The notes under the pieces: model-generated
Seen by the model: the letters and a program-made list of their open reading frames with translations, nothing else
What the model was told of the DNA's origin: nothing
Database searches by the model: none
Source: Nitrospirota bacterium
GTDB lineage: Bacteria > Nitrospirota > Thermodesulfovibrionia > Thermodesulfovibrionales > UBA6898
Assembly: GCA_016214855.1 (NCBI GenBank)
Contig: JACRMT010000012.1
Coordinates: 186,001-250,000, forward strand
Direction: 5' to 3'
DNA: 64,000 bases
Shown: in pieces, positions 25,755 through 34,875 of the stretch
Numbering within the stretch: position 1 is the first letter of the stretch
Layout of the letters: each line of letters starts with the position of its first letter
Made by a program: the position numbers and the translations under genes

Positions 25755-26795
25755 TCATTTCTTCCCACCCTTCTTCTTCGCCTTGGGCTGTGTCGGCAGA
25801 TGCATGATCGCCTTCTCAAACTCCCCGCCGTCCGCGTCGGCCTGTTGGATGCGCTGGAGGTTGAACTTGTCATATTCCGACTCGGCCAGTTCCTTCGCCA
25901 TTTCGTGCGAAATCTTTCCGGCATGAGTAAGAATATCGCGATCGTTAATGGTCAGAAAACCGTGGAGCTTGGCGAGCCAGTCGCGCATATGCATGGGCAC
26001 GCGGCGCATTGCCTGGCCTTCGGCAAAGACCAGATATTGCTCGACAAGATTGTTCAATGCCGCCAGTTCCGGCTCATTCAGATAATTCTTGGCAATGGCA
26101 ACATCCTCCTTGCGTACCTTGACGCCGCGCCAAGTGGTCAGCCCCATGTTGGGTTTGGCGCTATCGGCACGGGTGTGGATAATCTCCGCCGCAGTCTGGC
26201 CGGTGATGGCCCAGTGCATCTTGTTCTGTACGGTCTGGAAGAACTCGATGCTCTCCTGCTGGGTGGGGTCGTAGTCAATGCTGGTTGCGTAGATATCGGT
26301 GATCTTCTGGTAAAAGCGCCTCTCGGAGGTGCGGATATCCTGTATCCGCCGAAGCAGTTCGTCAAAATAGTCGAAAGGACGATCAGGGTTCTTGAGGCGT
26401 TCGTCATCGAGGACGAAGCCTTTGACGATAAACTCGCGCAGCTGCTGTGTGGCCCAGATGCGAAAGCGGGTGGCAACAGCGCTTTTGACCCGGTAGCCGA
26501 CGGAGATGATGGCGTCGAGGTTGTAATGTTTTGTGGCGTAGTTTTTACCGTCAACGGCAGTTATTAAGAATTCCTTAATAACTGAATCCGCCTGTAATTC
26601 TCCTTCGGCAAGCACGTTGCGCAGGTGCATGCTGATATTGGGTATGGTCGTCTGAAAAAGTTTTGCTATATGCGCCTGGGTTAGCCAGACAGTTTCGTTT
26701 TCCAGGCGGACTTCGAGCTTTGTCCGCCCATCCTCGGCCACGTACACAAGGAATTGGCCTTTGGCAGGTAGCTTGCTCTGATCTGAATCACTCAT
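25755..26795 (-). CDS. RhuM family protein
   Basis: 346 aa. The N-terminal half matches RhuM: VWLTQAHIAKLFQTTIPNIS, followed by ADSVIKEFLITAVDGKNY and ISVGYRVKSAVATRFRIWAT. The family was named from a Salmonella pathogenicity island gene; molecular function is not established. It is often found between hsdM and hsdS, as here. 22 bp after hsdM, overlapping the longer hsdS reading. Confidence 0.82.
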   Translation of the reverse strand: MSDSDQSKLPAKGQFLVYVAEDGRTKLEVRLENETVWLTQAHIAKLFQTTIPNISMHLRNVLAEGELQADSVIKEFLITAVDGKNYATKHYNLDAIISVGYRVKSAVATRFRIWATQQLREFIVKGFVLDDERLKNPDRPFDYFDELLRRIQDIRTSERRFYQKITDIYATSIDYDPTQQESIEFFQTVQNKMHWAITGQTAAEIIHTRADSAKPNMGLTTWRGVKVRKEDVAIAKNYLNEPELAALNNLVEQYLVFAEGQAMRRVPMHMRDWLAKLHGFLTINDRDILTHAGKISHEMAKELAESEYDKFNLQRIQQADADGGEFEKAIMHLPTQPKAKKKGGKK

Positions 26796-26817
26796 CGTTC
26801 ATCTCCGGGTATCGGAA

Positions 26818-28536
26818 TCATGACTCTAAAATCTCCGCCACATTCCTTGCAATGGTAGCTTCCAGTTCCCGCGCCTGGGCGTTCAGAACTTCCAACTCTT
26901 CATTCAGCGTCTCCAGCTTCTCCTTGAAATCCTCATCACTCACTACCTCGCCCGGAGCAACGCCGACGTAACGGCCGGGATTCAATGACCAGCCCTGCGC
27001 TTCGATCTCTTTCAGCGTAGCGACCTTGCAAAGGCCGGGGATATCGCGATACTGGAGATACCCCTCACCCCCGCCCTCTCCCCCAAGGGGCGAGGGGGTT
27101 ACTTTCTTGGCGGCCCCCTTTTTCAAAGTGGGCGAACCAAACACTTCTTCAAGTTTTGCTTTTGCCTCATCTCCACCGAGGGTGAAGTCAGGCTCTTCTC
27201 CGCGATAGAGTCTTACAATGTTGGCAAGGAAACCGATCTGAACATCTGCCCAGTCCCGATGTGCGCGGTCTATCTGCCGGTAGATATGTCTGGCATCTAT
27301 GAACAGCACGGTATCGCAACCCCTCACCCCAGCCCTCTCCCCCAAAGGGCGAGGGGGCAAATTCTTCTTGCCGCGGTCGAAGAACCAAAGCGTGCAGGGG
27401 AGTGTGACGGTATAAAACAGATTCAGCCCGACAGCGACCATTACATCAACCGCGTTGTCATCAAGAAGCTTGCGTCTTAAATCCTGCTCAGACGAGCGGG
27501 CGTCTGAGGCTGAGTTGGCCATCACAAAACCTGCACGGCCCTTTTCATTCAGCGCAGAATAGAAGAGCTGAATCCAGAGATAGTTTGCATTATCAGTCCG
27601 GGGCAGACCAAAGGGATACCTGCGGCCTTTGCCGACCTCTGCCTCAAGCCTCTCCTTATCCACTGCGTTGACATTGAACGGAGGATTGGCAAGGAGAAAG
27701 TCGAACCGGCCAGTGGACTGGTGCAGGTCGTCATAATAGGTGATCGCCTCGCGGATGTCGCCTTCAAGCCCGTGCATGGCAAGGTTCATGCGGCAGAGCG
27801 CAATGGTCGCAGCAACCTTTTCCTGGCCGTGTATGGATAATTCTGAGGAAGGGTTCTTCTTATGCTCGGCAACAAAGCGCGCACTCTGCACGAACATGCC
27901 GCCTGAGCCGCAGGCAGGATCGAGTATGCGGCCATGATAGGGCTCGATGATCTCGACAAGAAGCCGGACAATGCTTGCCGGTGTGTAGAACTCGCCGCCC
28001 TTCTGTCCCTCTGTCCTGGCGAACTCGCCTAAGAAATATTCATATATTCTGCCAAAGGCGTCGTAGTCAATAGTTGCCGGGATTTCCGAGACTTTTTTGA
28101 GCAGTTCCTTGAGCAGTGTTCCTGAAAATATCTCATACGTCTTCGGCAGGACGCCTGCAAGCTGGGGGTTGTGCTTCTCGATGTCCCGCATAGCCTCGTT
28201 GATCGTCTTGCCGATATTGCCGCCTTCAGGAAGAGACAGGAGGGAATCGAACCGGGCGTTCGGCGTGAGATAGATCACACCTTCTGCATGATAGGCTGCA
28301 GGCTCGTCAATGCGTGAGGTGGACCGCCGCGATGATTGGCCTGCCTTTTCGAGTTTGCTGCGCAGGACATTGAAACGGACTTCGGCAAAACGCAGGAAGA
28401 TCAGGCCTAAAACAGGGGCTGAGTATTGAGCAGAGGTAAGGCCGGAGTTGGCCCGAAACTGGTCCGCCGCATCCCAGAGCTTTTTTTCGAGTGTGTCTGT
28501 GGCAGTATCCTTTTCAGACGGCGCGACCCACTGCAT
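26818..28536 (-). CDS. hsdM: Type I DNA methyltransferase (HsdM)
   Basis: 572 aa. N6-adenine methyltransferase of the type I complex. The helical N-terminal domain starts [13 protein letters not shown]; the SAM motif DPACGSGG is at ~206–213 and the catalytic NPPF at ~284–287. Two repeat-encoded inserts disturb the C-terminal part: [13 protein letters not shown] near 395 and [12 protein letters not shown] near 490. The catalytic core is intact. It is the first gene of the operon, with a 169-bp upstream gap. Confidence 0.93.
   Translation of the reverse strand: MQWVAPSEKDTATDTLEKKLWDAADQFRANSGLTSAQYSAPVLGLIFLRFAEVRFNVLRSKLEKAGQSSRRSTSRIDEPAAYHAEGVIYLTPNARFDSLLSLPEGGNIGKTINEAMRDIEKHNPQLAGVLPKTYEIFSGTLLKELLKKVSEIPATIDYDAFGRIYEYFLGEFARTEGQKGGEFYTPASIVRLLVEIIEPYHGRILDPACGSGGMFVQSARFVAEHKKNPSSELSIHGQEKVAATIALCRMNLAMHGLEGDIREAITYYDDLHQSTGRFDFLLANPPFNVNAVDKERLEAEVGKGRRYPFGLPRTDNANYLWIQLFYSALNEKGRAGFVMANSASDARSSEQDLRRKLLDDNAVDVMVAVGLNLFYTVTLPCTLWFFDRGKKNLPPRPLGERAGVRGCDTVLFIDARHIYRQIDRAHRDWADVQIGFLANIVRLYRGEEPDFTLGGDEAKAKLEEVFGSPTLKKGAAKKVTPSPLGGEGGGEGYLQYRDIPGLCKVATLKEIEAQGWSLNPGRYVGVAPGEVVSDEDFKEKLETLNEELEVLNAQARELEATIARNVAEILES
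27062..27096. repeat. Palindromic repeat unit inside hsdM (copy 1)
   Basis: CCCTCACCC … CCCTCTCCC … GGGCGAGGG pattern, read in frame within hsdM as [12 protein letters not shown]. Same family as the units in hsdR. Confidence 0.75.
27321..27355. repeat. Palindromic repeat unit inside hsdM (copy 2)
   Basis: Same CCCTCACCC … GGGCGAGGG element, read in frame as [13 protein letters not shown]. It nearly matches copy 1 in sequence and orientation. Confidence 0.75.
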
Positions 28537-28554
28537 CTATGCGCATCTCCACTG

Positions 28555-28688
28555 TTTGGAAGAGTAAATCAGATCGTTTTGCAAAGCGCCTGTAACCCCC
28601 TGTTTGTCCCCTTATGGTCTGACTAAAGATAACAGCACTATTTTAGTGAGCAACAGCCTATTTTACAAGAACAATGCTCTCTTCCAAA
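28555..28688. repeat. Perfect 10-bp inverted repeats at the hsd operon edge
   Basis: TTTGGAAGAG (28555–28564) and CTCTTCCAAA (28679–28688) flank a 114-bp AT-rich segment that also has the palindrome CACTATTTTAGTG (28636–28648). It lies in the hsdM leader and could be a regulatory structure or the remains of a small mobile element. Confidence 0.4.
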
Positions 28689-28705
28689 GAGTCTGGCTGG
28701 ACTTC

Positions 28706-29380
28706 CTATTCTTTCTCAGGAGACATCAGTTCCCGGAAATCATGGATCGCGGGGAAGTGGGGGGAATGGCCTTTCTCAGCCTTTGAGCTGGCATAGGCCT
28801 TATAAAGAATGTATTTGATGCCGTACTGCTTTGCCGTCTTCAGGACCGCCTCGGTGTCATCAATAAAAAGGGTCTTTTCCTTGTCGAACTTGAGCCGCTT
28901 CTGGACCTTTTCCCAGAACCCGATCTCTTCCTTGGCATACCCCATCTCGAACGAAGTGACTGCTGCATCAAAATACTTGCCGATCTCTGTCTTTTTCAGC
29001 TTGATCTCAAGCACCTTGTAATGGGCATTGGTCACCAGAAATACTTTTTTCTTCTGCTGCCTCAGCATCTGCAAAAACTCCTCAACATGGGGATGCACCT
29101 CGATCAGGTGGCGCATCTGCTCCTTCAGCGCCGGGATGTCTATATCCACCTCCCGGGACCAGAAGTCAATGTCAGTCCAGTTCAGGGTGCCTTCGTGCAT
29201 TTTGTATCTGGCAAGGAGTTCTTCCTTTGCCATGCCAAAGGTGATCTTCTTTTTCTCTGCATATCTTTCCGGCAGGAGGTGCTCCCAGAAATAGTCGTCG
29301 AAATACTTGTCAAGGAGGGTGCCGTCCATATCCAGAAGGACATACTTGATCTCATGAAGAGGGATGAGGGGCTTCAACAA
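28706..29380 (-). CDS. HAD hydrolase, GMP/IMP nucleotidase (YrfG)-like
   Basis: 224 aa. HAD motif I DMDGTLL is at ~18–24; motif III/IV lies in KTLFIDDTEAV near 165. The stretch DDYFWEHLLPERYAEK and EGTLNWTDIDFWSRE are close to the GMP/IMP 5'-nucleotidase group. Probable soluble phosphatase of purine monophosphates; substrate is inferred from family resemblance. It is the last of a bamD–siroheme–HAD minus-strand run. Confidence 0.75.
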   Translation of the reverse strand: MLKPLIPLHEIKYVLLDMDGTLLDKYFDDYFWEHLLPERYAEKKKITFGMAKEELLARYKMHEGTLNWTDIDFWSREVDIDIPALKEQMRHLIEVHPHVEEFLQMLRQQKKKVFLVTNAHYKVLEIKLKKTEIGKYFDAAVTSFEMGYAKEEIGFWEKVQKRLKFDKEKTLFIDDTEAVLKTAKQYGIKYILYKAYASSKAEKGHSPHFPAIHDFRELMSPEKE

Positions 29381-29417
29381 CTATGCTCCCTGTGACGTGG
29401 TCGAATCATGAGCAGCG

Positions 29418-30044
29418 TCAGATCAACTTCGCGAGCCTTTCTTCAACGGCTTTTCTGGCCACCCGAAAGCCCTCTGTGCGCAGGCTCTGCAAGGTCTTGT
29501 TTGAGGCAAGACCCTTCAGGAAACGTTCTCTTTTTTTCGCGTCACTTATGCCGGCCAAAGCCCTCTTTCTCATGCCCCTTACAAAACAAAGGTATTCTCC
29601 GATCTCCTGGCCATAGATCTTTTCCAGTTCCTGCCGAATGGTCCTGGAAAAAGCAGGGCTTATTCCTCCTGTTGAGATCGCGATCGTCAAGGGCCCGCGC
29701 TTAATGACCGAAGGCGCAATAAAGGAACACTCTTTCGGGACATCAACGACATTGACCAGGGCCGGCGCATCAGCAGCAACCCGCGTGTTTACCGAGGGAT
29801 CATCGGTTGCAGCAACAACGAGCACACTCCCCTTGAGGTCACCCTTCCGGTAAGAACGATTTATATGCGTCAGGTGTTTCTTCTCTTTTTCTTTGCGGAG
29901 TCTGGCAGTTATTGAAGGGCTGACAACAGTCACTGCAGCGCCTGCCTTCAGGAGCGAGAGGATCTTTCGTTCGGCTATGGTGCCGCCCCCCACAACAACC
30001 GTTTTTTTTCCCTGGAGATTGAGAAACGCAGGATAATAGTTCAC
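29418..30044 (-). CDS. Precorrin-2 dehydrogenase / sirohydrochlorin ferrochelatase-type (CysG N-terminal)
   Basis: 208 aa. It oxidises precorrin-2 with NAD to sirohydrochlorin, on the way to siroheme. N-terminal NAD site VVVGGGTIAERKI at ~16–28; the ATDDPSVN and CSFIAPSVIKRG, then AISTGGISPAFSR segments are family hallmarks. It lacks the C-terminal methyltransferase part of CysG, which is normal outside enterobacteria. Siroheme is the cofactor of dissimilatory sulfite reductase, so it suits the organism. Confidence 0.9.
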   Translation of the reverse strand: MNYYPAFLNLQGKKTVVVGGGTIAERKILSLLKAGAAVTVVSPSITARLRKEKEKKHLTHINRSYRKGDLKGSVLVVAATDDPSVNTRVAADAPALVNVVDVPKECSFIAPSVIKRGPLTIAISTGGISPAFSRTIRQELEKIYGQEIGEYLCFVRGMRKRALAGISDAKKRERFLKGLASNKTLQSLRTEGFRVARKAVEERLAKLI

Positions 30045-30060
30045 AAAAGGCAGGATGAGA

Positions 30061-30834
30061 CTACTTCTTCTTCTCGTCTTTTGTCAGGGAGCCGAGCTCT
30101 TTTTTTGCTTCCTTTGACAAAGGACTGTTCGGATATTTTTCAATAAGACGGTTCAGGAGCGACTCGGCTTTTTCCTTCTGACCTGCCCCTCTATATGCCA
30201 TGCCGAGCTTCAGCAGGACCGTATCTTCTTTCTTGTAGTCAGGGAATTTCTTCATCAGGGTCTCAAAACGGTCAATGGCAGCGCTGTAGGATTTCTTGTT
30301 CAGATAATAATCTCCCACCAGATACTCATAGTCGGCCATTATTGTCCTGCACTTCTCGATCCGTATATCGATAAGGTCCTTATACGGATTCCGCGGAAAA
30401 TCCTTTTTCAGTTTCTCGAATTCGGCAAGGGCCTTTGCAGCACCGCCATACCCTCTCTCAGGGCCTTCGATCTGGCCGAAATAGACCATGGCAACCTGGT
30501 ACTGGGCATACGCTGCATGCTGGTGGTCAGGATAGATCTCAAGGAACCGGCGGTACTCGGCAACTGCCAGCTCAGGTTCGCTATCCTTGGCATAGGCATC
30601 TGCTATCCTGAGCTGCGCAAGAGGGGCATATTTCTTGGTAAGGTCCCTGTTTTTTATTTCGAGGAGCAGCGCCCTGGCCTGTTCATAGTCTTTGCTTTCA
30701 ATAAGTTTATTTGCCTTCTCAAACGAAAGTTCAGCATTAAATTCCTCATTGGCAGCAGGCTTCACCGCAGACTTCGAGCAGGCGAAAAGAAGCAGAAGCA
30801 GGGACAGAGCTGAAAGTATTCTTATTATTTTCAT
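30061..30834 (-). CDS. bamD: Outer-membrane assembly lipoprotein BamD-like (TPR)
   Basis: 257 aa from the ATG at 30834, chosen because it places a lipoprotein signal (MKIIRILSALSLLLLLFAC, lipobox LFAC) at the very start; a longer reading to 30870 does not. It has several TPR helical pairs with the BamD-style pattern (YAQYQVAMVYFGQIEG, then GYGGAAKALAEFEKL). Likely anchored to the outer membrane, helping insert beta-barrels. 16 bp upstream of the siroheme gene. Confidence 0.82.
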   Translation of the reverse strand: MKIIRILSALSLLLLLFACSKSAVKPAANEEFNAELSFEKANKLIESKDYEQARALLLEIKNRDLTKKYAPLAQLRIADAYAKDSEPELAVAEYRRFLEIYPDHQHAAYAQYQVAMVYFGQIEGPERGYGGAAKALAEFEKLKKDFPRNPYKDLIDIRIEKCRTIMADYEYLVGDYYLNKKSYSAAIDRFETLMKKFPDYKKEDTVLLKLGMAYRGAGQKEKAESLLNRLIEKYPNSPLSKEAKKELGSLTKDEKKK

Positions 30835-30912
30835 GAAGTTATTAAAGCTGTACCCATAAAGCGAAGTCAAGGCAAGCCCGGAATCCGTTGCCTTGCCAAA
30901 GCGGTTTCACGA

Positions 30913-33372
30913 GTGCTATCGTTATGGGTGAATCTTTTGCATTTCCAGAAGCCGGGCAGATATATAAACAGCGAGTACAACTCTGTCCATAAAAATGCCC
31001 CCCTGTCCATTGCCCTGGCCTTTCCGGACATTTATGATGTGGGCATGTCCCACCTCGGGCTCAGGATCCTTTATGCTGTTGTCAATGATCTTGACTATGC
31101 CTCTGCTGAACGTGTCTTTTCTCCCTGGCCTGATCTTGAAACAGCCATGCGAGAGCAGAAAGAACCGCTCTCGTCCCTTGAGTCAGGCAAACCCCTGCAT
31201 GCCTTTGATATCGTCGGCTTCAGCCTTCAGTATGAGCTTGCCTTTACCACGGTCCTGAATATGATCGATCTTGGCAATATGCCCCTGACAACTGAAGAAC
31301 GCTTAGCACGCAAGGATCTTCCTCTGATCATTGCAGGAGGGCCCTGCACGGTAAATCCCTATCCCATGTCTCCTTTTATTGATGCCTTTCTCATCGGTGA
31401 CGGCGAGGAAGCGGTCAGGGAGATCCTTTCGGTCTTTCACCACTGGAAGACCGGCGGCTCAGGCGAAAAACTCGGTCTGCTGAAAGCCCTTGCCAGGATA
31501 GAAGGCGTCTTTGTGCCTCTTTTCGGCAAAGACAGAATGGTGAACCGCCGGTACATTGATTCCCTTGATAATGCTCCTTTTCCGGCTGAGCCTGTTGTGC
31601 CTTTTACGAATATCGTCCATGACAGGATCAATATCGAGATCTCCCGGGGCTGCACCATGGGCTGCAGGTTCTGCCAGGCAGGCATGATCTATCGGCCTGT
31701 GCGCGAACGGTCACCGGAAAAGGTGCTGGCGATCGCCGGGCAGTCGCTGAAGTCAACGGGATATGACACGGTCTCCTTTACTTCCCTGAGCTCGGGCGAT
31801 TACTCATGTCTGGGTCCTCTCATGAAGGAGTTCAACCGGCGGTTCTCTTCTGAGCGGGTTTCCCTCTCCCTGCCGTCACTGCGCGTCGGCTCGGTAAATG
31901 ACGAGATGCTCAAAGAGCTCCGTGCTGTGCGCAAGTCCGGTTTTACGATCGCTCCTGAGGCCGGCACAGACAGGCTGCGGGCGGTCATCAACAAGGATTT
32001 CACGAGCGATATGTATGCACAGGCGCTCGAAAAACTTTTCAGGGCAGGATGGCAGAGCCTCAAGCTCTATTTCATGATAGGCCTGCCGACCGAGACTGAT
32101 GAGGACATCACTGCCATCCCTGAGATGGTCTGGCAGGCGATCAATACCTCAAAAAGGCTGACCAATAGACGCGCCACGCTCAGTGTCGGTGTTTCTCCCT
32201 TTGTGCCGAAGCCGCATACGCCGTTTCAATGGTATGGACAGAACAGCCTTGAGCTTATCATCGAAAAGAACCGGTACCTGAAGGGAGCTCTTCTGAGAAA
32301 AGGCATCCAGTTCAGAGGGCATGATCCTGAGATGTCCGTGCTTGAGGCAGCCTTCGCACGCGGCGACGAAACCCTTGCACGACTCATTGAAGAAGCCTGG
32401 CGTCTCGGTTGCAGGCTCGATGCCTGGACAGAATATTTTGATATGGCCAAATGGAAACAGGCTATGGAGAACACCGGGATTAATGCTGCTGATTATGCTG
32501 AACGCACCATTGATCCTGAGGCAGCACTTCCCTGGGACAACATCAATATCGGCGTCACCAAAAAATTTCTCTGGAAGGAATACCAGACTGCTTTAGCCGC
32601 CCAATTCACCTCTGACTGCAGAAAGGTCTGCCATGCCTGCGGCCTGAAATGCAGGCCTGAGGATATGGCGCAGGAGACCGCTGCTGACCTGTCCATCACA
32701 GCAGATAAAGAAACAAAAAAGTCCTTTCCTGTTGCAGGCGTATCCATGAAAGTGAGGCTCCAGTATGCCAAGACCGGAAGGCTGCGATATCTTTCTCATC
32801 TTGAGACAACGACAGCCCTGCTGCGCGGCATGAGACGGTCAGGGTTTCCGTTCAAATATACCGAGGGATTTCATCCCGGACCAAAGACATCGTTCGGGCC
32901 TGCGCTCAGCGTCGGCACAGCAGGCCTGAAAGAATATCTCGACATGGAGCTGATCCCGCCTTTCGATATAGCAACAGGGCTCCTGCTGCTGCAGGGAAAT
33001 CTTCCCCGGGGCCTTCAGGCCCTGACCATGAAAGCGATAGACAAAGGTGAAAAATCCCTGACAGGGTTTGTAGTAAGATATACCTATGAGATCATTGGTA
33101 AAAAGGGGCTTTCCCTTGATGCCTATCTCGAAAACAGGGATATGCCCGTGCAGAGAAAACAGAACTCATTCCGCATATCTGATATGGTCGAGGAAGCTGT
33201 TACAACAGGGGATACGTCTGCCCGCATCACCGTAAAGGACCTTGGAGATATAAAGGTGAGGCTTGATGAACTCCTCCCTCTGATCTTCGGCAAGCCTGCT
33301 GATGACCTTGAGATCACCAGGATTGCCATGTACGGCTGGGACAACGGCTGGAAAGAACCACTGGAGGATTAG
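30913..33372 (+). CDS. Radical SAM protein fused to DUF2344 (TIGR03960/TIGR03936 type)
   Basis: 819 aa. N-terminal B12-binding-like region, then a radical SAM core with the cluster motif CTMGCRFC near residue 247. The C-terminal ~220 residues are DUF2344 (VRLQYAKTGRLRYLSHLE … EGFHPGPKTSFGPAL). In many bacteria the two are encoded as one or two genes beside RNase G, as here. The exact reaction is unknown to me. GTG at 30913 is taken; GTG at 30928 is equally possible since neither has a good ribosome site. Confidence 0.85.
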   Translation: MLSLWVNLLHFQKPGRYINSEYNSVHKNAPLSIALAFPDIYDVGMSHLGLRILYAVVNDLDYASAERVFSPWPDLETAMREQKEPLSSLESGKPLHAFDIVGFSLQYELAFTTVLNMIDLGNMPLTTEERLARKDLPLIIAGGPCTVNPYPMSPFIDAFLIGDGEEAVREILSVFHHWKTGGSGEKLGLLKALARIEGVFVPLFGKDRMVNRRYIDSLDNAPFPAEPVVPFTNIVHDRINIEISRGCTMGCRFCQAGMIYRPVRERSPEKVLAIAGQSLKSTGYDTVSFTSLSSGDYSCLGPLMKEFNRRFSSERVSLSLPSLRVGSVNDEMLKELRAVRKSGFTIAPEAGTDRLRAVINKDFTSDMYAQALEKLFRAGWQSLKLYFMIGLPTETDEDITAIPEMVWQAINTSKRLTNRRATLSVGVSPFVPKPHTPFQWYGQNSLELIIEKNRYLKGALLRKGIQFRGHDPEMSVLEAAFARGDETLARLIEEAWRLGCRLDAWTEYFDMAKWKQAMENTGINAADYAERTIDPEAALPWDNINIGVTKKFLWKEYQTALAAQFTSDCRKVCHACGLKCRPEDMAQETAADLSITADKETKKSFPVAGVSMKVRLQYAKTGRLRYLSHLETTTALLRGMRRSGFPFKYTEGFHPGPKTSFGPALSVGTAGLKEYLDMELIPPFDIATGLLLLQGNLPRGLQALTMKAIDKGEKSLTGFVVRYTYEIIGKKGLSLDAYLENRDMPVQRKQNSFRISDMVEEAVTTGDTSARITVKDLGDIKVRLDELLPLIFGKPADDLEITRIAMYGWDNGWKEPLED

Positions 33373-33375
33373 ACT

Positions 33376-34875
33376 ATGGGCATGGAACTTCTGATCAATA
33401 TAACGCACGGCGAGACACGGGTCGCCCTTCTGGAGAGCGGTCAGGTCATTGAGTTCTATGTCGAACGCAGGCGCGATACAAGCTTTGTCGGCAACATATA
33501 TAAAGGGAAGGTTGTCAAGATCCTGCCGGGCATGCAGTCAGCCTTTGTTGACATCGGCCTTGAAAAGGCCGCTTTTCTCTATGTGGCTGATATCCAGACA
33601 GATGCAGATGAATATGCCCCGATGTTCGAGGAGAAGGACTCCTCAACAGATCTCTTCCCCAGAAGGTCCCGTGCCGAGACTCCCATTGATGAAGTGCTCC
33701 AGGACGGTCAGGAGCTTCTGGTCCAGGTCTCGAAAGACCCCATCGGCAGCAAGGGTGCGCGGGCGACATCCTATATAACACTCCCCGGAAGATATCTGGT
33801 GCTGATGCCGAATGTTGAACATGTCGGCATCTCACGAAGGATCATGAGCGAAGATGAGCGTGTCCGGCTGAGTGCGATCGTTGAACGCATAAAGCCTGAA
33901 GGGTACGGCCTTATCATCCGCACGGCAAGTGAGGGCTCCCCAGAAGAGGACCTCAAAAAAGACCTTGAATTCCTCGTACTGCTCTGGGAAAACCTCCAGA
34001 GGAAAAAGGACCGTGTGCCTGCCCGCGGTCTGCTCTACAGCGATCTTGATCTGGTGATCAGATCGATCCGTGACCTGATGAGCCAGGAAGTTGAGCGCCT
34101 TGTCATAGATTCCAGGGAAGAATATGCCCGGGTGATCGAGTTCGTGAAGACCTATTTCCCCAAGCTGCTCAACAGGATCGAACTCTATGAAGAGGCAGAA
34201 CCGATCTTCGACGCCTTCGGCATTGAGCTTGATATCTCACGCGCCCTGGGCCGCAGGGTCTGGCTGAAATCAGGCGGCTATATTGTCGTTGACCAGACAG
34301 AGGCAATGACCGTCATAGATGTCAACACCGGAAAATTCGTCGGCAAGGAAGGGCTCGAAGATACGATCCTGAAGACAAATCTCGAGGCAGTGAAAGAGAT
34401 CGCTTACCAGATAAGGCTCCGGAACCTCGGCGGCATCATCATCATAGACTTTATCGATATGGACATTATCGAGAACAGGGAAAAGCTCTTCAATGCCTTT
34501 TCCGAGGCGATGAAAAAGGACCGGGCAAAGAATACGATCCTTCACGTCTCAGAGCTCGGCCTTATCCAGATGACCAGAAAGCGGGTCAGGGAAAGCCTGG
34601 GCAGGACGCTCTGCACTACCTGCCCTTACTGTGAAGGGAAAGGATTTATAAAATCTCCTGATACGCTTTCGTATGAGATCCTGCGCACCATAAAAAAGAT
34701 GGCGCGCCACGGCAGCACCAAGATCATCATTACTGCCCATCCTCTCGTTGCCGAACTTCTCTCTGACGAGGAGATGCTGGGCATCGAGGATGTCGAAAAA
34801 CAGTACGGTGCAAAGGTGATCATCAGGCCTGACAGCAAGATGCATCAGGAAAATTATGAGGTCAGCTCCCTGTGA
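33376..34875 (+). CDS. rng: Ribonuclease G (RNase E/G family)
   Basis: 499 aa. Endoribonuclease for rRNA maturation and mRNA decay. N-terminal S1 domain (GNIYKGKVVKILPGMQSAFVDIG, ~36–58), catalytic DNase I-like region with the metal-binding Asp in VIDVNTGKF (~310) and FIDMD (~355), and a zinc-link CTTCPYC near 415. No long disordered C-terminus, so RNase G rather than E. 3 bp after the radical SAM gene; GGAGG before the ATG. Confidence 0.93.
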   Translation: MGMELLINITHGETRVALLESGQVIEFYVERRRDTSFVGNIYKGKVVKILPGMQSAFVDIGLEKAAFLYVADIQTDADEYAPMFEEKDSSTDLFPRRSRAETPIDEVLQDGQELLVQVSKDPIGSKGARATSYITLPGRYLVLMPNVEHVGISRRIMSEDERVRLSAIVERIKPEGYGLIIRTASEGSPEEDLKKDLEFLVLLWENLQRKKDRVPARGLLYSDLDLVIRSIRDLMSQEVERLVIDSREEYARVIEFVKTYFPKLLNRIELYEEAEPIFDAFGIELDISRALGRRVWLKSGGYIVVDQTEAMTVIDVNTGKFVGKEGLEDTILKTNLEAVKEIAYQIRLRNLGGIIIIDFIDMDIIENREKLFNAFSEAMKKDRAKNTILHVSELGLIQMTRKRVRESLGRTLCTTCPYCEGKGFIKSPDTLSYEILRTIKKMARHGSTKIIITAHPLVAELLSDEEMLGIEDVEKQYGAKVIIRPDSKMHQENYEVSSL

